Assembly (NCBI GenBank): GCA_013397865.1
Contig: VZTI01001286.1
Span: 2,683,460-2,747,459, forward strand
Direction: 5' to 3'
Length of the DNA: 64,000 bases
DNA from: Struthidea cinerea
Lineage: Eukaryota; Chordata; Aves; Passeriformes; Corcoracidae
Shown: positions 36,007-47,939 of the stretch, piece by piece
How positions within the stretch are numbered: the stretch's first letter is position 1
Layout of the letters: each line of letters opens with the position of its first letter
Made by a program: the position numbers and the translations under genes
Notes under the pieces: generated by a model
Told to the model about the DNA's origin: nothing
The model's input: the letters and a program-made list of their open reading frames with translations, nothing else
Database searches by the model: none

Positions 36007-37750
36007 TAAAAGGAGTAGAAAAATGCACAAAATATCCTGGTGGTCTTCCTCTGGGCCCTGTTCATATTTTTCATGCTGTCCTTTACCAACCTGGAGAAGC
36101 GCTGCCAGCTCACTGGCCTGGTTCAGAAGCCAAAGTTCCATAGACGGGGCTGCCTGGTAGGAGCCCTTGGGCTCCCAGTGGTGACACCAGCTGCTGTCAC
36201 CCCTCTCTGATGCACAGAGGAGGTGTGGGGATAACCGTGACTTGTGCATGAGTGGTCTTGCACGAGGTGGTACAGAGGCAAGACCTGGCAGTCACATTCC
36301 TCCTGCCAAGCATCCTCAGGATTGCCTGCATTTCTGCTCCTCAGGGTCTCCCCTTCTCCATGCAGTGGTGGCTTTTCCAAAGCAGCAATCCTGTACTTAC
36401 TCTTTCAGTGTGAAAAGGAGGACCAGGATTCCAGACAGGCCATACACAGGGATACACCTTGCATCCATGCCCCAGTGGTTCTGTGGAGGCCAACTGCAGG
36501 AAGGTGCATGAGGATATGATCAGTTTGTCAGTTTTCTCACAGCTTCAGGGCTCCATGCAGGACCCAGAGCAAACTCCAGAGAGGGTATTGCAGAACACTA
36601 TCCATCTTTCCAAAAGTGGATGCTGTGGAGGGCAAACATAAGGCCATGTTTCTTACAGATTTCATGCCTAGAGATGCTAACTGAAGTGCACATGGCTTTG
36701 GCAGCTGGGCACCCAGGCAATGAAAAAAATTGGCCTTGAATTTTCCAGCAGGGCCACTTTTGTTGGATTGTGTTAGATAGCTTCTGACAATGGCTCAGGA
36801 GAAAAGCACAGAGTAAGAAGCCGAAATTCAGGTCTCTAAACGCAGCCCTCAATCTCCTCATCTGGCTGTCCTTGTCACTGTCGTATCCCCTTATGCAGAT
36901 GCCTATGCACAAAGCAACCCCTATTTAAAACAAAACAAAGTAAACTTTTTCTTATCACCTACGGGGCTTTGTAACATATGACACCGTTTTTCTTCCAAGC
37001 ATAACAAAGGTCTGTGGCAGGATTTATCGATGCACCAACAACACTCTTTGTTCAGCTCAGGTGAGAGAACAAAGCAGTGCCTCCCTGCCTGCCCTCGAGG
37101 ACCTTACACAGTGCCTACACAAACATCAGCAATATGTGTAGCTGTTGCGCTGTGCACTTGCAGGGTGGAAGTGTCAATCTGATCTCCTGAATGGGTATTT
37201 TTCATGATGCCTCATGACATAATAATCTTGTAGCATCTTTAATTTAAAATAAAAGCTCCTGCAGAGGATTGCTCCCGCAGTCTTCCCGACCTGAAGAACT
37301 CAAGCGGGGAGATGGCATGCAGACAGCTATACCTTAGAGGATTCCACTCATGGCTTTTCCATTGTTTGTTTGACGGTAATGCAAAAAAGGTGCAATCGAG
37401 ATCAGCATCAGTTGTGCTCTGTGTCACCCAAATACACAGAGAGATGTAGATGCAGGTCTGAAAATCTGTAGACATATTTAACTAGCTGCTCTTGATCTGT
37501 GTAGTGCCATGGGGCAACAGCAACTCTCACTAGACAGATGAGCAGAGGCTGAAGGAGCCAGAGGTCAGGTCTGTACAGTGTCACCTGCAGGCACATGCAC
37601 TGACACTATTAAACAAGGTGGTGTCAAAGAAAAGGTATCTGATTCATCAAATCATAGATCCACTCATGCACTGTATCCATTCTGAGAGTGATTTTAAATG
37701 AATTTTGGCCTAGGAACCCCAAAAATATACATTTGCATCTTTCTTCACAG
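36007..37750. other. Unassigned interval
   Basis: No gene recognised. Several overlapping short frames at 36100-36650 on both strands cancel each other as evidence. Confidence 0.5.
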
Positions 37751-37851
37751 AGAAGAGATGCCTGACCTAATTTACGGCAGGGACATGCAAGCAACACTGT
37801 CAGCACAAGCATGGGGAAGAATCCCTGGAGGGGGGAAAAGAGTGGCTGAAG
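37751..37851 (+). other. Weak candidate exon (101 nt)
   Basis: Seen: acceptor CATCTTTCTTCACAG ending at 37750, donor GAAG|GTGAGC after 37851, and one frame (leading base A, then GAA GAG ATG...) open across the whole segment. The translation begins EEMPDLIYGRDMQATLSAQ and is not recognised. Its length is not a multiple of three. It could equally be a non-coding RNA exon or a chance pairing of splice-like words. There is no neighbouring exon in compatible phase that I can defend. Confidence 0.15.
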
Positions 37852-40039
37852 GTGAGCTGGAGGTCCCTGATTTGGCATTGACACCAGCACTGGGGTATCT
37901 GCAAAGCTCAGCCTCAGGAGCATCCGGTCTGGGCACCCCAGCTGCTGCCACGTAACATATGTCCATTCACAGCTGCATCCACAATAGGATCAGGGTGGAG
38001 AGAAGGAGAATTAGAGCATACCAAGAGAGGGAAGATATCATTAGCTGCTCAGGAATGCTGTTTTTAGGTACTGTCTGCCATTTCTTTTCCTCCTTTTGTT
38101 CTATTTCTCTGGCATGAATAATTTAGAAAATTAATAGATTAAAAATTAATATATGCCATTGTAGAATGTTCATGAAGGCACATTGCAATAGATTATACTT
38201 TCCCCATTCATACTGCGGGCCCAAAGCTGACCTTAGCTACCCCACTGGACTCAAACATTTTTATTTTTCCTTTGTGCATTTTGGATCCAATAGCTCAAGG
38301 AAAACTGAACAAAGCTGGGAAATGGAATTACCAGCCTAAAAACAAGACAGACCATGGCTGTCACATTTCTACACTAAAAACTAAAAAATAAAAGCATGGA
38401 GAAAAGAAGGACTGACTGAAAGGGTACATGAAGAATTCCCGCTTGAGAACCTGTTTCTGTGTCTTTTGGGATTAATTTAGTCGAGGAGGGGACTGTGGAT
38501 ACATTATAATGCCTGCTGTTTCAACTGAAGGCTATTCTAAGCAAACAAAATCTTAAAAATACACAAAGCAAAGCCATAAGCCCAAGAGAGATGGCTTTGA
38601 AGTAGTATATTCGATCATCCTGTATCTGGTACAAAAGTTTCTATTCAGCTCAGTTTACAACAGTTTAAACAATGTATTTTTAACAGGGAAGGAAAACAAA
38701 AATAAGATATTTCATGGTAAGCCACATGGTCAATGACCATTTGCAAGGAATTGCTGTGCACTCACCAGAAGTTGAGTTTTGTGATCCAGCCTTTGGGCTT
38801 GAGACAAGTTCCACTTCTAGTAGAATCCATTCAGTGTTTAACTTTTCCAGGGTAAACTCAGTGAATACCTGTCAGTGCTCTATCTGTTTTTACACTGTTG
38901 GGATTCACATCACTGTATTTTCCGAGCTGCTGCTCTGTGAGAACTTTCATGAGAACGAACTTTATTATCTGCCTGATATGGATGTGGAATGTTTTGGTCA
39001 GGGTGAGGCTAAAGTCTGATGCAGTGCACTCAGAATTTTCCACAGTACGGGCTGGCTTTTCTCTGGCATGGGTTGATCAAACCTTTGTTTCAAATCTTTG
39101 CAAACTGTGATCTGTTCACCTTGGGTTCACCCTCTGCTTTTCTCTGGTTTCTCCCCTATTCTCATTCCTTACCCCTTCTCCCACTTGTCTTTTATTTCCA
39201 CTTGCATTGCAGCTTTCCAACTGGAGATACAGCCCTACAGAGGAACCCCCCAAAACCTAAACAAGACACAAATCACACAAGAAGCATTCAGTTAGTCTCA
39301 TATTTGCTGCCATCACATTATTTGCCATGCTTAAATATAGCGTCCTATTTCTGCCTGGATCCAGAGACAGATGAAGACACTTTGGCAGCTGAGGACACCT
39401 TACTCTCCTATGTTTTTTAAGCATTGGTTTGTGTCCCTTCTCCTCCCCTGCCACAAGCACTGAGCATCCAGGCCGGAGAGAGACAGGGCAATGGGGCAAC
39501 CCATGGGCTGGGGGGCAGCTCCCCTCATTGCCACTGCCCCAGTGAGTTCCTCCCCTCTTACAGAGAAAAGCAGAGGCAGCAGCAGCCAAATCAGGGAAGG
39601 TGGGGACTCGGTAAGATCGTCCTCTTACAGCAAGGGAGTGTTTTCTCTGCATTTCTGTATCACAAGTCTTCCCGTGGGTGGCTTTTAAGGGCCTGGTCCC
39701 TTCAGTGTGGAGAGGTTGGAGCTCTGCAGCAGTGTTTCATGGGGCAAGAAACTGGGGCCTGTCCCCTCTACAACTTCATCTGAGAAATGGGGATGCTGGG
39801 AACATGCCCTTGTATTCAGGGCTCACCCCAGGACATTTGGTAAACTCATCCTTAACCCTGAGGAGATGATGGTCCCATAGGAGCCCTCACAGTCACTACC
39901 ACCACCAGCATCCCAACAGCATCAGAAGACAGAAGGGCTGCAGCATACTTACCTCCTCCTGGCACCTGTCTTCTTAGGGGTAGTCAATGAAAAAGTCTCC
40001 AGCCTACCCATTATTAAGGCTTTTTTTTAATTTCTGGCA
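37852..40039. other. Unassigned interval
   Basis: AT-rich to about 39.0 kb, then GC-richer. Another exon-like word pair occurs at 39564-39610 (acceptor CCTCCCCTCTTACAG, donor ACTCG|GTAAGA), but the segment is only 47 nt with no supporting context. Confidence 0.45.
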
Positions 40040-40620
40040 GTCTATCTGTCCAGCAGAAACCAGCTGCTGTTTTTGCAGTGTCTGGCATGCTCAGGTTACA
40101 GTTTTGCTGGCCCTTTAATAATTTTATTAATAATTATTATGGCTGATTTACATTGTCCCACTCCACGGTGCACACGTTGGCCTTGCAGAGCAGTTGCTTG
40201 CAAGCCTCGTCCCCAAGCACAGCTGCATTTTCTGTGGTGTGCCTGATCTACGTGTAATTCATGGCTCAGCTGGGATTTTGGTGGCATAAATAGCATTACA
40301 CCATTATGAAATGACAACAGATGCCAGAGCTGTTATCTGTCAAAGTGGAGCCTGAGAGTGCAACTTCTACCAGACTAGCAGCAATTAGGTTTGCAAGTGT
40401 AACCAGATCCTATTGTTAATCCCAATTCTGTTTGGGCATCTGTAACAACTGGTTATGTTGCAAGACCACGATGGCTTCCAAGTAAGAAATCACAGTATTT
40501 TCATTATGTGCTGAGTGTTCATCACATCAGATCCATTTCTCAGCATTTAATGTTAATTACTAGCTTGGGTTTGTATTAGCTGAGAGCTAAATGATGTAGT
40601 ACTGCAGAAAACTATTAAGA
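40040..40620. promoter_or_regulatory. Candidate conserved non-coding element (enhancer-like)
   Basis: Seen: a repeat-free block dense in homeodomain-type cores (TTTAATAATTTTATTAATAA at 40114-40133, ATGTTAATTACTAGC near 40549), E-boxes, and GCTGAGAGC-type inverted words. No sustained reading frame. The composition resembles deeply conserved developmental elements. This is an impression from motif content; a multi-bird/crocodilian alignment is needed. Confidence 0.22.
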
Positions 40621-42697
40621 TCTGCGTCACATAGGCAAACATGACCATCCACTTCCAGAATGTGAAATGAATAATGAGTGGGTATAAAGGAGTTCTCAGA
40701 AACCCCAGCTGAATGCATTCAAGAGTAGTGCTTCCTCTTTAATGGGCTCTCTGCCAGAATGACACATCACTCTGCCTCACTGGAGTAATTTATAAACAGT
40801 CCTTCACAACACTCTTTTCTCTCTTGCATGTGCTGCTTCTCCTCACAAGGATAGCTGCAGAGGGAGGATGCACCTGACAGTAAAATGCTGCACTGCTCAG
40901 AATAGCAAAACTCCTGGAGAAAGGAAGAAGCTAACTCTCCCCAGGACCAAGCCTAAAGGAAAAGGGAGGGCAGGGTGATGTGAAAAGCAGAGTTACATAG
41001 AAGGAGTTGGCTACTGACCAAATTCCCAATTCTTTGAGGCTGACTTGGGTTTTCCACTTGAAAGCACTGCCTCGGTTTCAGACTGTAATGCAATATCTGA
41101 AAGCATTCTGTGTAGCTCCCTTCATTCCTGGAGAAAGCCAGGCCGGAGCTAAAGACTGAAGTAAAGATCTGTGAGGTTTACACAGCATTCCCCCAGAGGG
41201 ACGGTGCTGAGGTGTATCAAAGAGAGTGTTTAAGGGGAGAGAAAGGAGCTTCTTAAAATCTCTGTGTACCTTCCCCTCCCTTCCTCTCTTTCTGCCCAAG
41301 CACGGTCCCAAGCAATGAGTCACTGCTGGCTGTCACAGACTTGGGATCCCCACTGTACTATTCAGTACAGAAGAACACAGTCCTTGCTTACAACACAACC
41401 ATGAAAAACTAGATCCAGAGACACAACAAAGCGTAGGACAATTTCAGACACCCCGCAGGTCCAGCACACTACGGACAAGATTTTGGCCTGCAGTGTTCAG
41501 ATGAGAGTCTTTCTGATATGAGGGGCTGGAAGAAAAGCAGAGAGCATTGCACATTTTTAATCAGGAGCTCCACCCAAGCCCGAGGAGAAAATAGCAGAGG
41601 TGCTTGCTTGTGGCTGACGAAGGTGGAAGTCAGCCTCCTGACAGTGAATGAAGGTTTATGGGCAGGGTGGGGATAGGCACTATTAGAGCTTGCAAGCAAA
41701 GAGAAATTATTTCTGCCTGATATCACAGAGAGATGAGAGCCAGGACAGGGATGTGATCACCACAGAGAGAAAGGAGCCAGCAAAGAAAAAGTGATGATTG
41801 AGTAGTCTAAGCAATGAGCGAAGGAAATGACCACTGCAGCAAAGTTCCTGCTTGCAATAAAAATGTTAAGATGCTGGATGCTGAGACACTATGAAGCCAG
41901 CCAGCCAGGAAATATTATATGTAGATGGAGTATGAACAAGAAATCTTTGAGGCATAAACTTGGCTAGTTTATTTTAAGAGAAAATACTAATTACTTAGGT
42001 TGGAAAAAAAAAATGCTTCCACTAATATCTAAAAATCCTTATGCCAGAAGGCCTGTTACACCTTTCTCAGGGAAGAAGAGTCAGCTTTTCTTTTGGGTAA
42101 CTTGCCCATCAATTACCTGCTTCAACAAAGTGATTCCTTTGTCCACTGCCAGCTGTTTATGTGACTGTTTATACATGGCCCTACAGATGTTCTGTACTTG
42201 CAGACTAGAAGTGAAACTACAGACTCACGGCAAAAGCACAAACAGCACTGTATAATGAAAAAAGTTCCTAAACAGACAAGTTCTAATCAAAATCCTTTAG
42301 CAGAACTTTAAAAGATTGCCCTGCCTTTAACCAGTTCCATGTTACGAGATACAACACTGAATCTACGATACAGCAGATCTGCCAGAACAGCGCTGGGAGT
42401 TACAAGGGAAGCTGTTCGGTTGAGGGCTTTACACAGAGAAACTATGTGAATATATTTCCTTGCTACCGTTTCTTGGGCTTTTATGGCCCTTCCCTTTTGT
42501 CCCTTTGAACATGCAGTACTTCTGCCTAAAGGCGCTAGAGCCTCTGTTACTTCAAAACCATTGTTGGGAATTTCCACAATTGCAGCCTTCTCCTACTGTT
42601 GGAGGAAAGGATGGCTTCTGACAATGAACTTCACATACATGCAGACAAGAAATGCATTGTGTGGCTTGCCACTTGCCTTTGTTTCCCTGTTTTGCAG
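40621..42697. other. Unassigned interval
   Basis: No gene, RNA or repeat family recognised. A strong pyrimidine tract at its end forms the acceptor of the next entry. Confidence 0.5.
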
Positions 42698-42838
42698 AAT
42701 TTGCTGCTCTCATCAACCTGCCTAGGGCTGCCAGGGACTAATGCTGCCAGTGTGGTGTTGGATATGTCAGTCAAATGCTGAGCTTTGAACAGAGAATATC
42801 TTCCTTTACAATTAAAATGAGCTGCTATCTGGAGAAAG
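42698..42838 (+). other. Weak candidate non-coding or 5' UTR exon (141 nt)
   Basis: Seen: strong acceptor GTTTCCCTGTTTTGCAG (ends 42697) and strong donor GAGAAAG|GTAAGG (exon ends 42838). All three frames across the segment contain stops, so it cannot be an internal coding exon. An ATG near its 3' end (42817-42819, context TAAAATGA) would encode MSCYLEK before the donor, but its phase does not fit the candidate exon at 43377. It is at best a UTR or non-coding RNA exon. Confidence 0.18.
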
Positions 42839-43376
42839 GTAAGGCTGTCAGCTCCATGGAAATTTAACTTGTCCAGTAATCTCCTCTGTGCTTCAAGACT
42901 TCGTGACTTCCGTGAAAAGACACTACAAATTTTGTTAGTATAGCTCTTTCAGTAATTCAGCTAAATCCTATTGAACTACTTGAGCTACTTCATTTCATCT
43001 TTAACATCAGACTTAAAACCTGAGCACTTCTGTAAATTGGAAACAACTGTAGGTTAAATACCCAGCAGGGATTTCTCTACCTACCCCAAAAGCAACTTAG
43101 CACCTTCCCTCCTCCTAGTAGTACCAACAACTTCTTGCTAGGAAAAAATTACTAGGAACACAGATGAGCTTGCAGCAAATACAACAGGATAAAACAAAAA
43201 TGCAGCAGCAGTGGAAGATAAAGGGGAAAGCATCTAGAGTAAGAAAACTTAATCCACAGCTTCACAAAAATCTCTGGTTCCATTCCTTCCTCACTATCAA
43301 TGACTTCAAGGCAGGATACCTGGGAAGGACAAGGGACAGAGGTACTCACAAATACCAGGTTTTGCTTCCTCTCTAG
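42839..43376. other. Unassigned interval preceding an exon-like island
   Basis: Ends in the pyrimidine-rich acceptor TTTTGCTTCCTCTCTAG. Otherwise no feature. Confidence 0.5.
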
Positions 43377-43528
43377 GCTGACTTCAGAGGCCAGTTTTCC
43401 AAGGACCTGTCTGAAGTCCTTGGAGAAAGGCAGGCAACTCCAGAAGACAATGAAGAGACTTCAGATCTGGAATGTCCTCGGAGCCCTTTCGCTCCAGCAC
43501 AGCAGCAGACAAGTGACACTGGCTTGAG
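43377..43528 (+). other. Best candidate coding exon in the window (unrecognised protein)
   Basis: Seen: acceptor GCTTCCTCTCTAG ending at 43376, whose TAG is also an in-frame stop, so the frame starts at the splice site. Fifty codons are open in phase 0, followed by donor TTGAG|GTAACT at 43529. The translation is acidic and polar, starting ADFRGQFSKDLSEVLGE and ending QQQTSDTGLR. It looks like a linear, disordered protein segment rather than random AT-rich translation. The same frame has TAA at 43530-43532 immediately past the donor, then stays open to TAA at 43692-43694. No family is recognised and no phase-compatible partner exon was found nearby. Alternatives are a decayed exon, or chance in a GC-richer patch (the opposite strand is also open, 43373-43804). 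Confidence 0.35.
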
Positions 43529-43694
43529 GTAACTAATCAGCCCCCCTCTCGATATGGTAAAGCCAGGGAGAGGACCACAGGGAGAAAATGCAGCTCTTCT
43601 CTCTGGGCTGAGGTACAGAGCAGGTCTGCCCAGTGGACTGGATGATTTACCTCCACAGGTTATACCCCTCAAGGCACCTCCTGTGGCAACATAA

Positions 43695-44470
43695 CCAGAC
43701 AAAAACTTCAATCTGGAGGAAACAGGCTTCTGAGGAACAGCACCTTTCTTGTGAAGAAGGGATGATTTCCCACACACAAGCGAGGTCCTCAGATTTCCTG
43801 ACATGAGACAGCATCATACAAGAGTAGCTCTGCTCTCTGCTGCGTGGTGCTGCCGGAGAGCTGGCGGGAGCCCAAGCAGTGGCTGAGCCAACAGGCTCAG
43901 GTCTTTCAGAGTTGTCCTGTATCCTGTGGGCCAGCTCAGTTAGCTGGGGTGCAAGTGAAAAGGAGCGTAGCTGAGGACCATAGGCTTAGCTAGTGCTCCA
44001 AAAGGAAAGAGAAAAGGAAAGAAGGGAAAAGCCACTCCAGCAGAGAAAGTCAATAACAAAGTTCATAATTAGAAGAAAGGATGTCAGATGTTTCAAGGCT
44101 CTTTGACTGTAAGTCACCAACCTAGAACACTTAAAGAAGAGTGAGTGTGGGTGTTCAGCAGAGACAGATGCCCCCAATTAGTTATTATCCATGCTTAAAA
44201 GAAAACTTTAAAGTTTGCTGCCTTACAGATTTCACTGGCAGGGTTACTTGTCAAAGGAAGTGCATATGCATAGTACTAATGTTAGCAAGGAGTGGGATTT
44301 ACAAATGACATTTATCTCCAGCACTCAAAGAATAATAGCTGAGGAAGTGAAGGGCTAAGGAGTGCTTGTTTGGCTATTTCATTACTCTGGTATTGTCAAA
44401 AACTGGCATCCTTGTTGCTATGGCTCTTGCATTCTGGACTGTGACAAATCAGTCAAAAGACAAAATTTTC
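43695..44470. other. Unassigned interval
   Basis: No gene recognised. A purine-rich run lies at about 43998-44030. Confidence 0.5.
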
Positions 44471-44551
44471 ATATATAGAGAGAGAGAGAGAGAGAGATAA
44501 ATGTGTGTGTGTGTGTGTGTGTGTATTCCAACACATAAATATGTGTGTGTG
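44471..44551 (+). repeat. Compound microsatellite (AG)n-(TG)n
   Basis: An (AG)n tract at about 44477-44497 is followed within four bases by (TG)n at about 44502-44524. A second short TG run lies at 44542-44551. A polypurine mirror tract next to an alternating purine-pyrimidine tract can in principle adopt H- and Z-DNA. Confidence 0.95.
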
Positions 44552-44927
44552 CATTTCCCTGATTCTCCCCAAATCATTACAGTGATCTCTTTTAGTTTGG
44601 CTAAAAATATGAACATTGTGTCATCAAATATGACCAAGAGGTAGTACTGTCATAGATATTGCATTCTTACCAGCAGCCATAAACAAACCAAAAAACAAAC
44701 CAGGAAACCCCAACAAACAAACAAGATTATAAGAGCATTTACACTGCAAGAAATGCTGGATGATGAGCTGAGGTATTAGCAGACAGCTAAGAATATTCCT
44801 GGACATTTCTGGCCCCTGAAGGAACTGCTTTTAGGGTTCATACTTTATTAGAGAAAAACTACAGCCCCTGGTCATGGTGCCACAGTGAAGCAATCTCCCC
44901 TCAGTTCTGCTCCTCTGACCTACTTAG
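44552..44927. other. Unassigned spacer
   Basis: AAAC/AAACC-rich stretch at 44682-44722. Nothing else seen. Confidence 0.5.
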
Positions 44928-45592
44928 TTGGGCTTGGGCTGCTATTTTCATGCAAAGTATTTGAAATCAGCCTCATCATTACAGCAAAGAGCATTATCTC
45001 TCGCTGTTTTCCATCTAGCCCCAAGAATAACTCTGATGTCAGCGGGAAGCTCTCTCTCTGGCAGCCATCTCCTTGCTGCCAGCTTGTCAGATAAAAGGTC
45101 AGCTGGCTCTGCCAGCTCCTCGGACAGACCCACCCTGTGGGGTCCTCTGCTCACACCCAACAGCCCCAAGCAAAGCAGCCCTGGAGGAAGCCAGCTCCTG
45201 CTCTCCGCTTCCATGATCCCATTCAGTTGCCTGTCCTCAATTACACCAGCCAAGCGCAGTCCTCAAAAGCACACACTGCAGCAGGGCTGTGCCGGTGCCT
45301 CCTGGTCCAGCCATTCCTCCTCCACAGCAAATATCCCGAGCTGGAGCCCCGGGAAGGGGAAGTACACCCCCATCCTCATGTCAGGGCTTTCCCAGCAAAC
45401 AGCTGGCATGTGGCTTCCATATTTCTCCTCCTGCAGGATTAATGTGGAGAGAGGGGAAGAAGGCAAAAGCTGGGACCCAAAGTGCTGACTGGTAGTTCCT
45501 GGGCATGCGGAGGGAGCACAGGCTCCTACTGGCCTCACCAGTGAGAGCTGGGATGTTTTGTCTGTTTCAGGAAGTTTGTCCCCCAGCTGCAA
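44928..45592. other. GC-richer patch open on both strands, probably non-coding
   Basis: A plus-strand frame of 186 codons (44928-45488) and minus-strand frames of 101 and 109 codons (44948-45253 and 45263-45592) overlap. Mutual openness follows from low stop-codon density in GC-rich DNA. No domain or splice framing is recognised in any of them. Confidence 0.35.
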
Positions 45593-47939
45593 TACAGCCT
45601 AGAGCTCCTTACATGAAATCACTCTTCCAGTGAGGATATGAGAAATTGCAGAGTGAACAAGAATAACCCCCCAGGAGTCCAGCCCGGAACACACAATCCT
45701 AGCAAACCTCATTCATATCACTAACCACAATGGCCATTTTGCCTGAGGAAAGACAGAGCTAGGACTTCAGAGTTTGGCCCAAATCCTGGACTATATAAAT
45801 AGATTTCTATGAATCAAAGCTCCATTATGTAAGACATAAAAATAAAAGAACAAATGAGAGGAAAAATAAGCTGAACTTCAGAGTCTGCAGTGAAGCATCA
45901 TCTTAAGAGTCTGGGCACTGAGTCAAGACACAGATCTTTTGCTTTTCTTTTATTTTTTCCCCAGTTTGACTGCTTTGCTTTAAAAGTGACTCATCCACTC
46001 GCTCCCCCTTTCACCACCACTTCCCATGTTGTTTCAAACATGCCTGTACATTTTAAAGCTCAACAGGACCATCCAATCTGCCTGATTATCAACTGCACAT
46101 CTACATTTGCATTCCCAAATTAGAGGGGAGAAAGGGATGTGCCCACATGAAAAATGCCTCAAACACGTCGCCAAGGTTAAAAGAACCGTGGTGCGAGGCA
46201 TGCTGCAGTTTACAATGAATTGAAATGTGACTAAAGGCAGCATGTGACAGCCTTCTATATTTAGCGGTGGCTTTTGCTTTTACACTCTTTGAGATACCCT
46301 GTCAGAAAAGCATCTATGTTTGTGCATCTCAGCAGAAGAATGAGCCCCTGAAGGTGTAGGAAATCTCCAACAATGGCTTTGTATACATTCCAGTTGCCGC
46401 TGGGGCATTTGTTTATATACATTGCAGGCTTGCCTCCCTCCCCACCTCTGGCACATTCCCATCCGCTCTTTGCTTTGACCAGGGAGTATTTTTAGCTGAT
46501 GTAGAACAGTGATTTCACCATTGGATCTCCTCATCACACCTTTTCCACAAGCCTTTAAAAGAGAAGGCTTGAGAGCAAAACACAGTGCCCATCATAGAAG
46601 TGCTGTGGTTATCATTGCAGTAAGAGATGAGATACATATTCCATCTGCATCTTTCTTAATTTATGTTATTTGCATAGCCAAAGGAGTGAGGAGTCTGTGT
46701 TTTGTACAAGGCAAATCCACGTTGAACACAGCTTGGTCTGAAGGCTTTTCTTTTGTTCAGAGAGATTCCGCTAGTCATATGCACACCCTTTCAGCAGAAA
46801 AATTTTTTAAAAACAAGTCAACTATAGATATGATTTTTTAAAAAAATCACCCTGAGCTGTCATTCTTTTGGGAGACGGAGATTCTTTTTTTCTTCTTTTA
46901 TTGCAGCTTTTATCTACTGTTTGGTAAATAAAAGCATTTCTTACGTGCACTTGTATTACATGCATCCCTTTAGGTTTATAAATAGTTACAGAAAATGATA
47001 CTTTTTTCACAGTCCCCTTTCTAGTCTGCTTAAAGCCTTGCCTGACTGCTTTTAAAGAGGGCTTAGCGACATTTAGATAACATGGTGATGCATGCATACA
47101 AGAACAGCACTAATAGTCTAGCTGGGATAAGCATTAGAGCATTCCCACTATTCCAGATTTCCATAAATAACATAAATTAACCTCCCAGCTATTTATATGC
47201 AGTACCAGCTACAAAAGCCTTTTATTTCATTCCTTTTTTCTCACCATTTGCTGAATCAATATTCAGCCAACATTCTGGGGATGGCATCCATTTTTTTTGC
47301 AACAGGCTGCACAAGCACAATGGATGTTGCATAAGTTTAATGGGAAACAGCCACAAAAATGTCTCACTGCAGAACATTGCTGCTCCTTATAGGCCTCTCC
47401 ACTGGGAGATTTGCAAGACAAAAGTAAGGCTTGTTTTACAAGAAGCTCCACATATTGTCATCCCTAACCAGGACGACAAAGTCTGCCACTGAATTCATGG
47501 CAGCTGTGAGACTGTACAACAGTAAAAACATTTCTTTGCATAGGCCGGGAAAGGGATAAAATGCTCATTCTCCAGACCTTGCAAAGATTCTTGGTCCACA
47601 GCCCAGCTCTAGACCTATACTCCATGTTTCCAGGGTTTGGACATAGTATTTTGTGTGCTACCATAGCAACTGATGCTCACATATCTTCTAGCAGATGGCA
47701 GGTCCAGGAAGGAGGCCTGAAAATGTCTTTGTAGCAATAATTGCATCCCTTGGACATTTCAGAATGACTCTGTCTTCCAGGCTGCTCCTCATGATGTTTC
47801 AGGCATCACTGGTTGGCATGTGGCTTCACGAAGCAAAGACAGGGCATACTGGGAGCTGCCTTATCAGTATCAAAGTCAGCTGTCCTGAAAAAAAATCAGT
47901 AGAAACTTTTTTGAAAGCATAGAACAAGTAGATACATGG
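45593..47939. other. Unassigned AT-rich interval
   Basis: No gene, RNA or recognised repeat. Open frames stay near or below 110 codons. Confidence 0.5.

Noticed and set aside
39564..39610. 47-nt exon between CTCTTACAG and ACTCG|GTAAGA
   Set aside because: The acceptor is good, but the donor is imperfect and the segment too short. No partner exon.
44928..45488. 186-codon plus-strand open frame as a gene
   Set aside because: Other plus-strand frames and the opposite strand are also open here, which is what GC-rich DNA gives. No recognisable features.
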